NCBI RefSeq assembly: GCF_005870025.1
Contig: NZ_VATA01000013.1
Coordinates: forward strand, 1 to 64,000
Source of the DNA: Poseidonocella sp. HB161398
Lineage (GTDB): Bacteria; Pseudomonadota; Alphaproteobacteria; Rhodobacterales; Rhodobacteraceae
Reading direction: 5' to 3'
Length of the DNA stretch: 64,000 nt
Within the stretch, counting starts at the first letter, position 1. Each line of letters begins with the position of its first letter. Below are positions 36,090 to 45,477 of this stretch, in pieces. Both the position numbers and the translations under genes were made by a program. Below the pieces are notes generated by a model that was not told where the DNA came from, made no database searches, and saw only the letters and a program-made list of their open reading frames with translations.

Positions 36090-36248
36090 CAGGGTGCTGA
36101 AAAAGTTCCCCGGGCGTCCTCGAGCTGGAAACCGTTCCGAATTTGGCCGGGGCCGCTCCCGGAATTGAGCAGGTCCAGCCGCCATCATGACCATTTTCCC
36201 GGTCTTCTCCGCAGCCTCCGCAGCCGGGCAGACGTCTTCAGCACCCTG
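36090..36248 (-). mobile_element. MITE-like element, copy 1
   Basis: Exact 12 bp terminal inverted repeats (CAGGGTGCTGAA at 36090-36101, TTCAGCACCCTG at 36237-36248) enclose 159 bp without coding capacity. Read on the minus strand, it aligns along its length with 56401-56563. Shared blocks include CTAGCC(A)GGGTGCTGAA, ACCGGGAA, GGACCTG/AGACCTG, CGGAACG and GACGCCCGGG in the same order. It is a non-autonomous repeat in two diverged copies. Confidence 0.75.
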
Positions 36249-36472
36249 GCTAGATGTGCTGCCGGAGAATTCCGGTCCTCTCGGATGGAAAAGAGACGGC
36301 GAAGGAAGACCTCCCTCTTCCATCCCGGCAATGCGCGGAGACCGGACCTCCCGACCATGGGGCCAAGCGATGCCCGCTTCCCGCCTCCCCGCTTGCGAAG
36401 CCTGCGCGCCTTGCAGCGGCCAGTGTCCCGCAGGCGCGCCCCGCCGCGGCCCAGGCCGGGGAGCTGAAACGG

Positions 36473-36501
36473 AAAACGCGCCGCAGGGGTCCTGCGGCGC
36501 G
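36473..36501 (-). terminator. metK intrinsic terminator
   Basis: CGCGCCGCAGG and CCTGCGGCGCG form a perfect 11 bp stem with a 3-base loop at 36477-36501. On the minus strand TTTT follows. It lies 46 bases after the metK stop. Confidence 0.85.
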
Positions 36502-36547
36502 TCGATGCAGAGCGCGGCCGGGTGGTCCGGCTGTGCCTTGTCTTGTG

Positions 36548-37729
36548 TCAGAGAGCTTCGGCCAGCGCCTCGGCCAGGTCGGTGCGCTCCCAGGAGAAGC
36601 CGCCATCGGCCTCGGGCTCGCGGCCGAAATGGCCGTAGGCTGCGGTGCGCTGGTAGATCGGCTTGTTCAGCCCCAGATGGGTGCGGATGCCGCGCGGGGT
36701 CAGGTTCATGACCTTCGGGATGGCCGCCTCGATCAGGCTTTCATCCACCGTGCCGGTGCCGCCGGTGTCGCAGTAGATCGACAGCGGCTCGGACACGCCG
36801 ATCGCGTAGCTGAGCTGGATGGTGCAGCGATGCGCCAGGCCCGCCGCCACGACGTTCTTCGCCAGGTAGCGCGCGGCATAGGCCGCCGAGCGGTCCACCT
36901 TGGTCGGATCCTTGCCCGAGAAGGCGCCGCCGCCATGGGGCGCAGCGCCGCCATAGGTGTCGACGATGATCTTGCGGCCGGTGAGCCCGGCGTCGCCATC
37001 CGGCCCGCCGATCACGAACTTGCCGGTCGGGTTCACCCACCATTTAGTGGCATCCGTCAGCCAGCCCTCGGGCAGGACTTCCTGGATGAAGGGCGTCACC
37101 ACCTCGCGCACGTCGTCCGAGGTCATGGTCTCGTCGAGATGCTGGGTCGAGAGCACCAGCGAGGTGACCTCCACCGGAATGCCGTTCTCGTAGCGCACGG
37201 TCAGCTGCGACTTGGCATCCGGACCCAGGACCGGCGCCTCGCCGGACTTGCGCGCCTCGGCCAGCCGCTTGAGGATCTTGTGGGCGTAGAGGATCGGCGC
37301 CGGCATCATCTCGGGCGATTCGTTGACCGCATAGCCGAACATGATGCCCTGGTCGCCCGCGCCTTCGTCCTTGTTGTCGGCGGCGTTCACCCCCTGGGCG
37401 ATATGGGCGGACTGCTCGTGCAGCAGGTTGGTGATCTCCACGGTCTCGTGGTGGAACTTCTCCTGTTCGTAGCCGATGTCCCGGATGCAGTCGCGGACGA
37501 TGCCGTCGATGCCCTCCATATAGGCATGCAGCTTGGCCTGGTCGGAGAGGCCGATTTCGCCGCCGATGACGACTCGGTCGGTCGTGGCAAATGTTTCGCA
37601 AGCAACGCGCGCTTCGGGCTCTTCGGCCAGCAGCGCATCAAGAACGGCGTCCGAGATCCGGTCGCAGACCTTGTCGGGGTGGCCTTCGGACACGGATTCA
37701 GAAGTGAAAATGTAATTTTGTCGGGACAT
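36548..37729 (-). CDS. metK: S-adenosylmethionine synthetase
   Basis: MetK makes SAM from methionine and ATP. The 393-residue protein begins [23 protein letters not shown] and contains [14 protein letters not shown] and [18 protein letters not shown], with the K+ and Mg2+ binding residues in place. ATG at 37729 is chosen because GGAG sits six bases upstream. A second ATG at 37741 lies inside the riboswitch and is unlikely to be used. A SAM/SAH-type riboswitch overlaps the ribosome binding site, giving product feedback at translation. A strong terminator follows. Confidence 0.97.
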   Translation of the reverse strand: MSRQNYIFTSESVSEGHPDKVCDRISDAVLDALLAEEPEARVACETFATTDRVVIGGEIGLSDQAKLHAYMEGIDGIVRDCIRDIGYEQEKFHHETVEITNLLHEQSAHIAQGVNAADNKDEGAGDQGIMFGYAVNESPEMMPAPILYAHKILKRLAEARKSGEAPVLGPDAKSQLTVRYENGIPVEVTSLVLSTQHLDETMTSDDVREVVTPFIQEVLPEGWLTDATKWWVNPTGKFVIGGPDGDAGLTGRKIIVDTYGGAAPHGGGAFSGKDPTKVDRSAAYAARYLAKNVVAAGLAHRCTIQLSYAIGVSEPLSIYCDTGGTGTVDESLIEAAIPKVMNLTPRGIRTHLGLNKPIYQRTAAYGHFGREPEADGGFSWERTDLAEALAEAL

Positions 37730-37733
37730 CTGG

Positions 37734-37780
37734 TGCTCCATTAAGGGGTTACATCCGCCACGCCAGGAAGCCGTTGTGGC
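37734..37780 (-). promoter_or_regulatory. SAM/SAH riboswitch of metK
   Basis: On the minus strand the leader reads GCCAC-AACGGCUUCCUGGC-GUGGC, a linker, then AAUGGAGCA. The 5 bp P1 is 37776-37780 with 37757-37761. The loop GCUUCC can pair with GGAGC (37735-37739) to form the H-type pseudoknot. CACAACGGCUUCCUG.CGUG and UAAUGGAGCA match the conserved positions of the SAM-SAH riboswitch class as I remember them. GGAG is also the metK ribosome binding site, so ligand binding should block initiation. Confidence 0.88.
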
Positions 37781-37823
37781 AGCATCGACAAGCGGTACGC
37801 CGCCGCCCGGGGAAAGGCAATTG

Positions 37824-39425
37824 CTATCTTCTCGACCAGGCGAAGAACGCGAGCCTGCGGCGCGCGAAGAGGCTGTCGGCGAAGAGCCGGGCCGCGGCGG
37901 CGAGAATCGCGAAGATCACCGGCCAGTTGCCGAAGCGCGAATAGAGCGTCGGCGCCGTGGCGGGCGGCAATGCGCGGTCGATCACCCCGGCGGTGTTCAG
38001 CGCCAGGCTGGCGATGATCCGGCCCTTGGGGTCGATGATCGCCGAGATGCCGGTATTGGCCGAGCGCACCAGCGGCAGCCCCTGCTCGATCGCCCGCAGC
38101 CGCGCCTGGTCGAGATGCTGCTGCGGTCCGGACATCTGGCCGAACCAGGCGTCATTGGTGATCTGCACGATCCAGTCGGGCCGCGGCAGGCCGCGCGGGC
38201 CGGCATGGCGCGGGAAGATCGCCTCGTAGCAGATCAGCGGCAGCACCTTGCCGAGCGGTCCGAGATCGATCAGCTGCGAGCCCGGCCCCGGGGAGAAGCC
38301 GCCGAGCGCGTCGGTCGCCAGCCCCGCCAGCCCCAGCCGCGCCGCCAGCTTGCCGCCCGGGAAGTACTCGCCGAAGGGCACCAGGTGGAACTTGTCGTAG
38401 ACCGCCTCGACCTGGCCGCCCGGGCCGATCACCGCCAGCGCGTTGCGCAGCTCCTCGCCGACGAAGCGCTGCGCCCCGGCGATCACCGGCTTGCCGCCCG
38501 CCGCCTCCGAGACCCGGGCATCGGGCCCGGCGCCAAGCTCAAGCAGGTAGGGCAGCGAGACCTCGGGCCAGACGACGATGTCGGGATCGGCGCCGGTCTC
38601 GCTCGAGGTCAGCGCCAGCTTGCGGTCCCAGAAGACCGGGATCATCTCGGGCTTCCATTTCAGCGACTGGGTCTCGTTCGGCTGGATCACCCGGACCATC
38701 GGCCCGGGCGGCAGGTCCATCGCGTCATAGCGCCCGATCATCCCCTCGCCCACCAGCGTGCCGCCGCACCAGGCCAGCACCGCGAGGCCGGAGAGCAGCA
38801 GCGCGCGGCGCGAGGCATGCCAGACCGACAGGGTCAGCACCCCCACCGAGAGGCAGCCGGTGAAGAGCGTCAGCCCGTGCGTACCCCAGACCGAGGCGAG
38901 CTGGCCGATCGGGTGATCGACCCAGACCGAGCCGATCAGCGCCCAGGGAAAGCCGGTGAAGAGCACGCTGCGCAGCATCTCGGCCACGCTCAGCGCCAGC
39001 ACGGCCGCCAGCGCGCGGCGCGGCGCATCGCCGGTGCCAGGCGCTGGCCGCCCCCAGGAGACCCAGAAGGCCGCGGCCCAGAACAGCGCCAGCCCCCCCG
39101 CCATCAGCACGATGGCGAAGGGCGCCATCCAGCCGTCGCGGGCGGCATCGACCATGAAGGGCTCGACGATCCATTGCAGCGCCACCAGGAAATAGCCGGT
39201 GGCCAGCATCCAGCCGAGCCAGCCCGCCTGCCTGCGGGAAGGGGCGCGGCCATGCATCCGCAGCCCCGTCGCCAGCGCCAGGACCGTGACCAGCGGCAGC
39301 TTGAACGGCGCCAGGCCGAGCGCCATCATGCCGCCCAGCCACAGCATCACCAGCCGTGCGAGCCACGGCCGCCGGTCCACCATCTCCAGGATGTCGGAGA
39401 GCTCAGTCCTCGCCCGGTGCATCAT
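37824..39425 (-). CDS. lnt: Apolipoprotein N-acyltransferase
   Basis: Lnt adds the third acyl chain to lipoproteins on the periplasmic face of the inner membrane. The 533-residue protein has about eight membrane segments in its N-terminal 200 residues and near the C-terminus, around a nitrilase-type domain. The catalytic triad appears as Glu in [10 protein letters not shown], Lys in [12 protein letters not shown] and Cys in LICYEAIFP. The ATG at 39425 (or 39422) overlaps the end of the CorC-like gene by about 20 bp, so translation is coupled in the phoH-ybeY-corC-lnt operon. Confidence 0.95.
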   Translation of the reverse strand: MMHRARTELSDILEMVDRRPWLARLVMLWLGGMMALGLAPFKLPLVTVLALATGLRMHGRAPSRRQAGWLGWMLATGYFLVALQWIVEPFMVDAARDGWMAPFAIVLMAGGLALFWAAAFWVSWGRPAPGTGDAPRRALAAVLALSVAEMLRSVLFTGFPWALIGSVWVDHPIGQLASVWGTHGLTLFTGCLSVGVLTLSVWHASRRALLLSGLAVLAWCGGTLVGEGMIGRYDAMDLPPGPMVRVIQPNETQSLKWKPEMIPVFWDRKLALTSSETGADPDIVVWPEVSLPYLLELGAGPDARVSEAAGGKPVIAGAQRFVGEELRNALAVIGPGGQVEAVYDKFHLVPFGEYFPGGKLAARLGLAGLATDALGGFSPGPGSQLIDLGPLGKVLPLICYEAIFPRHAGPRGLPRPDWIVQITNDAWFGQMSGPQQHLDQARLRAIEQGLPLVRSANTGISAIIDPKGRIIASLALNTAGVIDRALPPATAPTLYSRFGNWPVIFAILAAAARLFADSLFARRRLAFFAWSRR

Positions 39426-40299
39426 CGAGCAGCCGCACCCGCATCCGCTTGATGGTTCTGGGGTCGGCGTCGAGGATGTCGAATTCGACGGCTGCCTGCG
39501 GATGCGGGATGATCTCGCCCCGCGCAGGCACGCGGCCGGTCAGGATGAAGACCAGCCCGCCCAGCGTGTCGACCTCTTCCTCGAAATCCGGCCCGGTCAG
39601 GCGGCGGCCGATGGCCGTCTCGAATTCCGCCAGCGGGGCGCGCGCGAGCGCGATGAAGCTGCCCGGCTTCTCCTGGCGCCATGGATCGGCCTCGACCTCG
39701 TCATGCTCGTCCTCGATCTCGCCGATCACCTGCTCGATCAGATCCTCGATCGTCACCAGCCCGTCCGTGCCGCCGTACTCGTCGATCACCAGCGCCATGT
39801 GGCGCCGCTGGCTCTGCATCTTCTGCAGCAGAACCCCGATCGGCATGGAGGGCGGCGCGTAGAGAATCGGCCGCAGGATCGCCCGCAGGTCGAAATCCTC
39901 GTCGCGATGTCCGTTGAAGCCGTAATGCAGCGCCACGTCCTTGAGGTGGACCATGCCCAGCGGCGTGTCGAGCGTGCCCTCGTAGACCGGCAGCCGCGAG
40001 AATCCGCTTTCACGGAAGATACGGATCAGCTCCTCGAGGGCGATGCCGACCTCGACGGCCACGATCTCCACCACCGGCACGGCGACGTCCTCGACGCGCA
40101 TGCGGCGCAGATTCGACAGTCCGGGCGTGGCATGGCCGGGGTGATGGCCATTTGCCTGGCCATCCTGCGCAGACATTTCATCATCCTCCTCCTCGCCCTT
40201 GCGCCAGCGATTGAGGAGGCGCGCAAGCACCCCGGGTTCGTCGGGGTCGGTCCCGCTTGCGTCGGTAGAAGGGGGTATCGACCCTTCGGCGTCAGACAT
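39403..40299 (-). CDS. CorC/TlyC-type CBS-domain protein
   Basis: This 298-residue cytoplasmic protein has an acidic, disordered N-terminus of about 60 residues. A CBS pair follows (RVEDVAVPVVEIVAV, then VIDEYGGTDGLVTIEDLIEQVIGEI). A C-terminal CorC/HlyC transporter-associated domain completes it (VDTLGGLVFILTGRVPARGE). Such proteins accompany magnesium or cobalt efflux and are conserved beside ybeY and lnt. ATG at 40299 has GGAAAG nine bases upstream; a GTG at 40305 is possible. Older databases call the family hemolysin, which is misleading. Confidence 0.9.
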   Translation of the reverse strand: MSDAEGSIPPSTDASGTDPDEPGVLARLLNRWRKGEEEDDEMSAQDGQANGHHPGHATPGLSNLRRMRVEDVAVPVVEIVAVEVGIALEELIRIFRESGFSRLPVYEGTLDTPLGMVHLKDVALHYGFNGHRDEDFDLRAILRPILYAPPSMPIGVLLQKMQSQRRHMALVIDEYGGTDGLVTIEDLIEQVIGEIEDEHDEVEADPWRQEKPGSFIALARAPLAEFETAIGRRLTGPDFEEEVDTLGGLVFILTGRVPARGEIIPHPQAAVEFDILDADPRTIKRMRVRLLDDAPGED

Positions 40300-40301
40300 C
40301 G

Positions 40302-40838
40302 TCACTTTCCGTTAAAAGCCTCTTCTGCCCCATCCAGGAGATAGGGGTTCGAAAGGCCCATTTCTGCGAGTATCGCCACCTCGAGCCCTTCCATCAATGC
40401 GGCGTCTTCGTCGCGGATATGGTCATAGCCGAGCAGATGCAAAACCCCATGGACCAGAAGATGCCGCAAATGATCCTCCAGGGGCTTGCCCATCGCCTCG
40501 GCTTCGGCGCTGCAAGTCTCCCAGGAAATGGCGATATCTCCAAGTTCCGGCTCGGCTTCCGAGAGATCCGGCGGCTCGCCCGCGGCATCGGGCTGCAGGT
40601 CGGTCGACGGCCAGCTCAGGACGTTGGTGGGACGGGGCTTGTCGCGGAAGGTGCCGTTCAGCTCGGCGATGCGGGCATCGTCGCAGGCAAGAAGGCACAG
40701 CTCGTAGGCACCGGGATCGAGTCCCAGATGCGACAGCGCCGCCGAGGCGGCCTCGTTGGCGAGGCGGTCGAGCCCGACCGCCTCCCATGGGTCATGTTCT
40801 ATGACGATATCAACCGGATTGTGCATCCGCCGCGTCAT
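40302..40838 (-). CDS. ybeY: Endoribonuclease YbeY (rRNA maturation)
   Basis: YbeY is a zinc-dependent single-strand RNase needed for 16S rRNA 3' end maturation and ribosome quality control. The 178-residue protein carries the signature HGVLHLLGYDH (HX3HX5H), preceded by FRDKPRPTNVLSWP. The start is uncertain among ATG 40838, ATG 40826 and TTG 40847. The first is used because GAAG precedes it and it overlaps the phoH end, as usual for this operon. Confidence 0.93.
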   Translation of the reverse strand: MTRRMHNPVDIVIEHDPWEAVGLDRLANEAASAALSHLGLDPGAYELCLLACDDARIAELNGTFRDKPRPTNVLSWPSTDLQPDAAGEPPDLSEAEPELGDIAISWETCSAEAEAMGKPLEDHLRHLLVHGVLHLLGYDHIRDEDAALMEGLEVAILAEMGLSNPYLLDGAEEAFNGK

Positions 40839-41838
40839 ACGCTTCAATGATCCGGGCTACCAGAGGGTGCCGCACCACATCCTTAGCCGTGAAGTAACTG
40901 AAGGAGATGCCGCTGACCCCCTTGAGCAGGCTCTCCGCCTCGCGCAGGCCCGAAGTCACGCCGCGCGGCAGGTCGATCTGGCTGCGATCGCCGGTGATCA
41001 CCATGCGCGAGCCCTCGCCGAGTCGCGTGAGGAACATCTTCATCTGCATGGTCGTGGCGTTCTGCGCCTCGTCGAGCACGACGAAGGCATTCGACAGCGT
41101 GCGGCCGCGCATGAAGGCCAGGGGCGCGATCTCGATCTTCTTCTCTTCCATCATCTTCTGGACCTGCTTGCCCGGAAGGAAGTCGTTCAGCGCGTCGTAG
41201 AGCGGCTGCATGTAGGGATCGACCTTCTCCTTCATGTCGCCGGGCAGGAAGCCGAGCCGCTCGCCCGCCTCCACCGCCGGACGGCTGAGGATGATCTTGT
41301 CGACCGCGCCCTGGTTGAACATGTGGACGCCGACCGCCACCGCCAGGTAGGTCTTGCCCGTCCCGGCCGGGCCGATGCCGAAGCACAGCTCGTTCTTGAA
41401 CAGCGCCTTGACATAGTCCTTCTGCGCCTCGGTGCGCGGGCGGATGGTCTTCTTGCGGGTCTCGATCTCGACATCGGAGGCGGCGAACATCTCCATCTGG
41501 CCGTTGCCGCCCTCGCGCGGGCGGGCCTCGCCCATGCGCAGGACGCCGTCGATATCGCCCGGCTCGATATGCTGGCCCTTCTCGAGCCGCAGATAGAGCG
41601 TGTCGAGCACCTCCATCCCTTTCAGCCGCGCCTGCGGCTCGCCCATCAGGACAAGCTGGTTGCCGCGGCGGATGATCTGCAGATGCAGCGCATGCTCGAC
41701 CTGGGCGAGGTTGCGGTCGAATTCGCCGCAAAGTTCGACAAGCAATCGGTTGTCGGGATATTCCAGTACGATCTCCGGCACGTCATGGTCAGCGGGCGGG
41801 GACAGGACTTCGTGCGGCAAGCATCTCTCCTTGGACAT
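40810..41838 (-). CDS. phoH: PhoH-family ATPase
   Basis: This 342-residue PhoH/YbeZ protein is an ATPase that works with YbeY in RNA processing. An N-terminal KH-like part (about 40-110) precedes the ATPase domain with Walker A IGPAGTGKTYLAV near residue 165 and Walker B VVLDEAQNATTMQMKMFLTR. TGDRSQIDLPRGVTSGL follows. MSKERCLPHEVL at 41838 is taken as the start. It heads the phoH-ybeY-corC-lnt operon; a 271 bp divergent gap separates it from the next plus-strand gene. Confidence 0.94.
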   Translation of the reverse strand: MSKERCLPHEVLSPPADHDVPEIVLEYPDNRLLVELCGEFDRNLAQVEHALHLQIIRRGNQLVLMGEPQARLKGMEVLDTLYLRLEKGQHIEPGDIDGVLRMGEARPREGGNGQMEMFAASDVEIETRKKTIRPRTEAQKDYVKALFKNELCFGIGPAGTGKTYLAVAVGVHMFNQGAVDKIILSRPAVEAGERLGFLPGDMKEKVDPYMQPLYDALNDFLPGKQVQKMMEEKKIEIAPLAFMRGRTLSNAFVVLDEAQNATTMQMKMFLTRLGEGSRMVITGDRSQIDLPRGVTSGLREAESLLKGVSGISFSYFTAKDVVRHPLVARIIEAYDAADAQSG

Positions 41839-42109
41839 GGGCCTGTCCCAAGCGTGCCGCCAGACACGCCCCCTGGCAAGGGCTCCCGACGCAATCTTCA
41901 TCATTCTGCCACAATTTGGGGGCCAACCGCGACAACATGGCAGGTCTGGTGCCCAGCAAGGCGCCATCTGGCGGCCCGTCACCGGCCGGAACCTGCCGGG
42001 CGCGGGACCGAGTCCCGTTAACCTTCATTGACAGGCGGCCGCATGGCCGGGATGGTCGCGGTAAATTCCCGCCCATCGCGTTCAGTCAAGCCTAGCAAGG
42101 AGCATTTCC

Positions 42110-42463
42110 ATGAGCACCGAAGACAGCAACGTCGCCATCAGCGAGAACAAGCTGCCGCTGGTCACCTACATTCTCTACATTGCGGGCGTCGTGCTGCCGA
42201 TCCTGTCGCTGGCCGGGGTGATCGTCGCCTATGTCAGCCGCGGCGAGGCGCCCGACTGGCAGAAGACGCATTACACCTACCTGATCCGCACCTTCTGGAT
42301 CGGCCTGCTCTTCGGCTTCGTCAGCACCGTGCTGCTATTCGTCGGCATCGGCGTGCTGCTGCTGATCGCCACGGCGATCTGGTACCTGGTGCGCACCATC
42401 AAGGGCGTGCTGACCTACAACAAGGGCCAGCCGGTCGCCAATCCGGAAACCTGGCTGGTCTGA
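42110..42463 (+). CDS. DUF4870-like small membrane protein
   Basis: This 117-residue protein has three hydrophobic segments (about residues 15-38, 57-78 and 80-92) and the family patterns LPLVTYILYIAGV and HYTYLIRTFWIGLL. AAGGAGCATTTCC precedes the ATG, a strong ribosome binding site. It is monocistronic and converges on miaB. No function is established for the family. Confidence 0.8.
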   Translation: MSTEDSNVAISENKLPLVTYILYIAGVVLPILSLAGVIVAYVSRGEAPDWQKTHYTYLIRTFWIGLLFGFVSTVLLFVGIGVLLLIATAIWYLVRTIKGVLTYNKGQPVANPETWLV

Positions 42464-42487
42464 CCGGCCGCCCCGGCGCCGCCCGGC

Positions 42488-43813
42488 TCAGGCCAGGCGG
42501 CCGCCAAGCGAATTCGGCCCGGCCTCGGTGATCTCCACCTCGGCGATCTGGCCGATCAGGCTCTCGGGCGCCTGGACATGGACGGCCTGCAGGTATTCGG
42601 ACTTGCCGACCAGCTGGCCCTCCATCCGCCCCTTCTTCTCGAAGAGCACGCTCGCCCGCCGCCCGACCATCGCCTGCTGGTGCTCGAACTGCTGGCGGTT
42701 CAGCAGCTCCTGCAGCCGGGCCAGGCGCGCGCTGGCAACCTCGGCCGGGACCATCCGGGCCTCCTTCTCGGCCGCGGGCGTGCCCGGGCGCGGGCTGTAC
42801 TTGAAGGAATAGGCCTGGCCGTAGCGGACCTCTTCGACGAGCCGCATCGTGTCCTCGAAATCCTCGTCCGTCTCGCCGGGGAAGCCGACGATGAAATCGC
42901 CCGACAGCAGCAGATCCGGCCGCGCCGCGCGGATGCGCGCGATCAGCGCCACGTAGTCCGCCGCCCTGTGCTTGCGGTTCATCGCCTTGAGGATCCGGTC
43001 CGAGCCCGACTGCACCGGCAGGTGCAGATAGGGCATCAGCTTGGCGCAGTCGCCATGGGCGGCGATCAGGTCGTCCTCCATGTCGTTCGGGTGCGAGGTG
43101 GTGAAGCGGATGCGGTCGAGCCCGTCGATTTCCGCCAGCTGGCGGATCAGCCGCGCCAGCCCCCAGGCGCCGCCTTCGGCCTCGCCGTGATAGGCGTTGA
43201 CGTTCTGGCCCAGCAGCGTGATCTCGCGCACGCCGCGCTCCACCAGATCCTGCGCCTCTTCCAGCACGCGCGCGACCGGCCGGCTGACCTCGGCGCCGCG
43301 GGTATAGGGCACCACGCAGAAGGCGCAGAACTTGTCGCAGCCCTCCTGCACGGTCAGGAACGCCGTCGGCGCGCGCCGCGCCTTCGGCCGCTTGGCCAGA
43401 TGGTCGAATTTCAGCTCTTCGGGGAAATCGGTGTCGAGCGCCTTCTTCCCCTTGCCCGCCGCCTCTTCCAGCTCGGGCAGGCGGTGATAGGCCTGCGGGC
43501 CGACGACCAGGTCGACCATCGGCTGGCGCGCCATGATCTCGGCGCCCTCGGCCTGGGCCACGCAGCCCGCCACGCCAATCTTCAGATCGGGCTTCGCCTT
43601 CTTCAGCGGCTTGAAGCGGCCGAGCTCGGAATAGACCTTCTCGGCGGCCTTCTCGCGGATATGGCAGGTGTTCAGCAGGATCATGTCCGCGTCGTCGGGC
43701 GTGTCCGTCGTGACATAGCCCTTGCCGCCCATGGCCTCGGCCATGCGCTCGCTGTCATAGACGTTCATCTGACAGCCATAGGTCTTGATGTAGAGCTTCT
43801 TCGGCTCGGCCAT
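42488..43813 (-). CDS. miaB: tRNA-2-methylthio-N6-dimethylallyladenosine synthase
   Basis: MiaB adds a methylthio group to isopentenyladenosine-37 of tRNA. The 441-residue protein has an N-terminal UPF0004 domain with three Cys ligands ([31 protein letters not shown]). The radical SAM motif [15 protein letters not shown] and a C-terminal TRAM domain ([16 protein letters not shown]) follow. ATG at 43813 ([14 protein letters not shown]) is preceded by GAGGTG. It is divergent from the next plus-strand gene. Confidence 0.96.
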   Translation of the reverse strand: MAEPKKLYIKTYGCQMNVYDSERMAEAMGGKGYVTTDTPDDADMILLNTCHIREKAAEKVYSELGRFKPLKKAKPDLKIGVAGCVAQAEGAEIMARQPMVDLVVGPQAYHRLPELEEAAGKGKKALDTDFPEELKFDHLAKRPKARRAPTAFLTVQEGCDKFCAFCVVPYTRGAEVSRPVARVLEEAQDLVERGVREITLLGQNVNAYHGEAEGGAWGLARLIRQLAEIDGLDRIRFTTSHPNDMEDDLIAAHGDCAKLMPYLHLPVQSGSDRILKAMNRKHRAADYVALIARIRAARPDLLLSGDFIVGFPGETDEDFEDTMRLVEEVRYGQAYSFKYSPRPGTPAAEKEARMVPAEVASARLARLQELLNRQQFEHQQAMVGRRASVLFEKKGRMEGQLVGKSEYLQAVHVQAPESLIGQIAEVEITEAGPNSLGGRLA

Positions 43814-43971
43814 GACGGCACCTCGGACACGGACAGGAAATTTGCGGACAGGATGATTGCCGGTCCCTACACGCATTGGCCGCGCGCCGCAACGCCGGAG
43901 GCCCCGCCGCCGCTGCGCAGGGCTTTGTTAACCGCGATCGGCCAAGGCTCGGCCAGCGATCCGGAGCCGTC

Positions 43972-44757
43972 ATGCATTTCCCCAGCTACAGCCGCCTTCT
44001 GCGCGCCCTGCGCCCCGCGCTCCGCCGCGGGCCGGTGGCGCTGGTAATGGCGGAGGATGCGCTTCTCGCCGCCGAGACGGCCGCCTGGGCGGCGGCGGCG
44101 GGCATCGCCTGCCGCCTCGCGCTCGGCCCGGCGGAACCTCCCGCGGGGGACTGGACCGGCACGGCGCCCTTCGATGCGCATCACCCCGCGGCGCTGGCGG
44201 TGGCCGCCAATGCACTGATCCGCGCCGCGCCCGGCAGCTGGATCCTGCCGCTCCGGAACGGCGAGCGGCCGGTCTGGCCGCATGGCGACAGCCGCCCCCT
44301 GCCCGATCTCTTCGCCTTCCTCGAGGACGAGCGGCGCCCGGTGCTGGGCGGCGTCGTGCTCGACAGCTATCCCGCCGGAGACGGCTGGGCGGCGGATCTG
44401 GAGGGCTATTCCGAAGAGGACGGCGCGATCCATGGCGGGCTGAGGGAGCGAATCGGTCCCGCCTGCCCGGCGGCGGGCCGGCGGATCGACCGGGCGCTGG
44501 CCTTCCGCGCGCGGCCCGGCCTGGCGCTCGATGCGGCGGGACGGCTGAATGACCCCGGTCTCGACCGCCGCCACGGCGCCTGGCACCGCAGCCCGGCCGG
44601 GGCGCTGGTCTCGCCGCGGGTCTGGGCCTGGCTGGAGGCGCAGCCCGATCACGACTGCCGCAGCCTGCCGCGGGTCTGGGCGGGGTCGCTGCCGCTTGAC
44701 GGGACGGCGCGGCAGCTGGCGGATCACGGCTTCCTGGAGCCCGGCCAATGGGCCTGA
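43972..44757 (+). CDS. Uncharacterised protein, weakly glycosyltransferase-2-like
   Basis: This 261-residue protein is not confidently recognised. A DDxD-like sugar-nucleotide site of GT2 enzymes would fall near GSWILPLRNGERPVW, but the aspartates are absent. The following PLPDLFAFLEDERRPVLGGVVLDSYPAG has the shape of the matching segment in putative GT2 proteins. GGAG lies six bases before the ATG at 43972. It converges on the lysozyme-inhibitor gene with stops six bases apart. It could be a degenerate glycosyltransferase; the evidence is weak. Confidence 0.55.
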   Translation: MHFPSYSRLLRALRPALRRGPVALVMAEDALLAAETAAWAAAAGIACRLALGPAEPPAGDWTGTAPFDAHHPAALAVAANALIRAAPGSWILPLRNGERPVWPHGDSRPLPDLFAFLEDERRPVLGGVVLDSYPAGDGWAADLEGYSEEDGAIHGGLRERIGPACPAAGRRIDRALAFRARPGLALDAAGRLNDPGLDRRHGAWHRSPAGALVSPRVWAWLEAQPDHDCRSLPRVWAGSLPLDGTARQLADHGFLEPGQWA

Positions 44758-44761
44758 GCGC

Positions 44762-45388
44762 TCACTCCGCCTCGGTGCAGCTCATCTCGGCGCCGTCGGG
44801 ATCGGGATCGCGATAGGTCGCCTCGTGCCCCTTCATCCAGATGTAGCGCCCGAAGCTGCCGTCATAGCGCGACCCCGAGCCGGTCCGGACCACGACGCCG
44901 GTATCGATCGTGTCGCCACGCTCGAAGCGCACCGCGGGCAGTTCGGTATCGTAGAAGATCGTCACCACCTCGTTGGCGGGATTGCCGTCGCAGATCCAGG
45001 TGGCCATGCCGACCGGCTCCTCCAGCATCCACTGCGACACCAGCTCGGCCTCGCGGCGCAGGTAGCTTTCCTCGACGCAGGCGCGCAGATCGTCCGTTTT
45101 CCAGCACTCGTCGCGGCCCTTGATCCAGCCGCGCTGATAGGCGCGCAGATCGTCGGCGGCCTCTTCGGCCCCGGCATCGAGCCCCTCGGCCAGGGCCAGC
45201 GCGGCGGCATAGCGCTCCGCCACGCGGCGGTCGAGCGCGGCCAGCGCGGCATCCTCGCAGACCAGGGTCTCGGCAGAGCTCTCGGCGGCGGTGCAGTCGA
45301 AGGACGGGCCCTCCTGCGCGGCGGCAGTCCCCGCCAGCGCGAGGACGGGCGGCACCAGGGCGGAAAGTCGGAAAACGGGTCGCGGCAT
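44762..45388 (-). CDS. Lysozyme-inhibitor fusion: LprI-like plus MliC-like domains
   Basis: This 208-residue secreted protein has a signal peptide to about residue 24 (LALAGTAAAQE). An LprI-type helical domain follows (FDCTAAESSAETLVCEDAALAALD, YQRGWIKGRDEC, with four cysteines). The C-terminal MliC-like part reads WICDGNPANEVVTIFYDTELPAV, then GSRYDGSFGRYIWMKGHEATY. Both families inhibit lysozymes in the periplasm. Their fusion implies protection against host or competitor muramidases. Domain calls are by pattern; activity is inferred. Confidence 0.75.
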   Translation of the reverse strand: MPRPVFRLSALVPPVLALAGTAAAQEGPSFDCTAAESSAETLVCEDAALAALDRRVAERYAAALALAEGLDAGAEEAADDLRAYQRGWIKGRDECWKTDDLRACVEESYLRREAELVSQWMLEEPVGMATWICDGNPANEVVTIFYDTELPAVRFERGDTIDTGVVVRTGSGSRYDGSFGRYIWMKGHEATYRDPDPDGAEMSCTEAE

Positions 45389-45477
45389 GGCAGGGCTCCT
45401 GAGGGAAAATGGCTGCCCGACCCTGTCAGCCCCGCGGGGCGCCGCCCATGCAGCGCCGCGCCGCGGGCGGCGCGGGA

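Larger units (their letters stand above)
35325..36547. other. 1.2 kb region without recognisable genes
   Basis: Reading frames here are short or lack any family pattern and codon periodicity. The one structured part is a MITE-like element at 36090-36248. The metK terminator is at 36473-36501. The rest is GC-rich and disordered in all frames and may be decayed mobile DNA, but no transposase motif could be matched. Confidence 0.5.

Noticed and set aside
35460-36467. 335-codon plus-strand frame in the gene-poor gap
   Set aside because: Its product is a low-complexity Arg/Pro-rich sequence that runs through the MITE; nothing supports it as a gene.
42465-42503. CGGCCGCC/GGCGGCCG inverted repeat between convergent DUF4870 and miaB genes
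   Set aside because: The arms are short with a 23-base loop, overlap the miaB coding end and have no U tract, so a terminator call is not supported.
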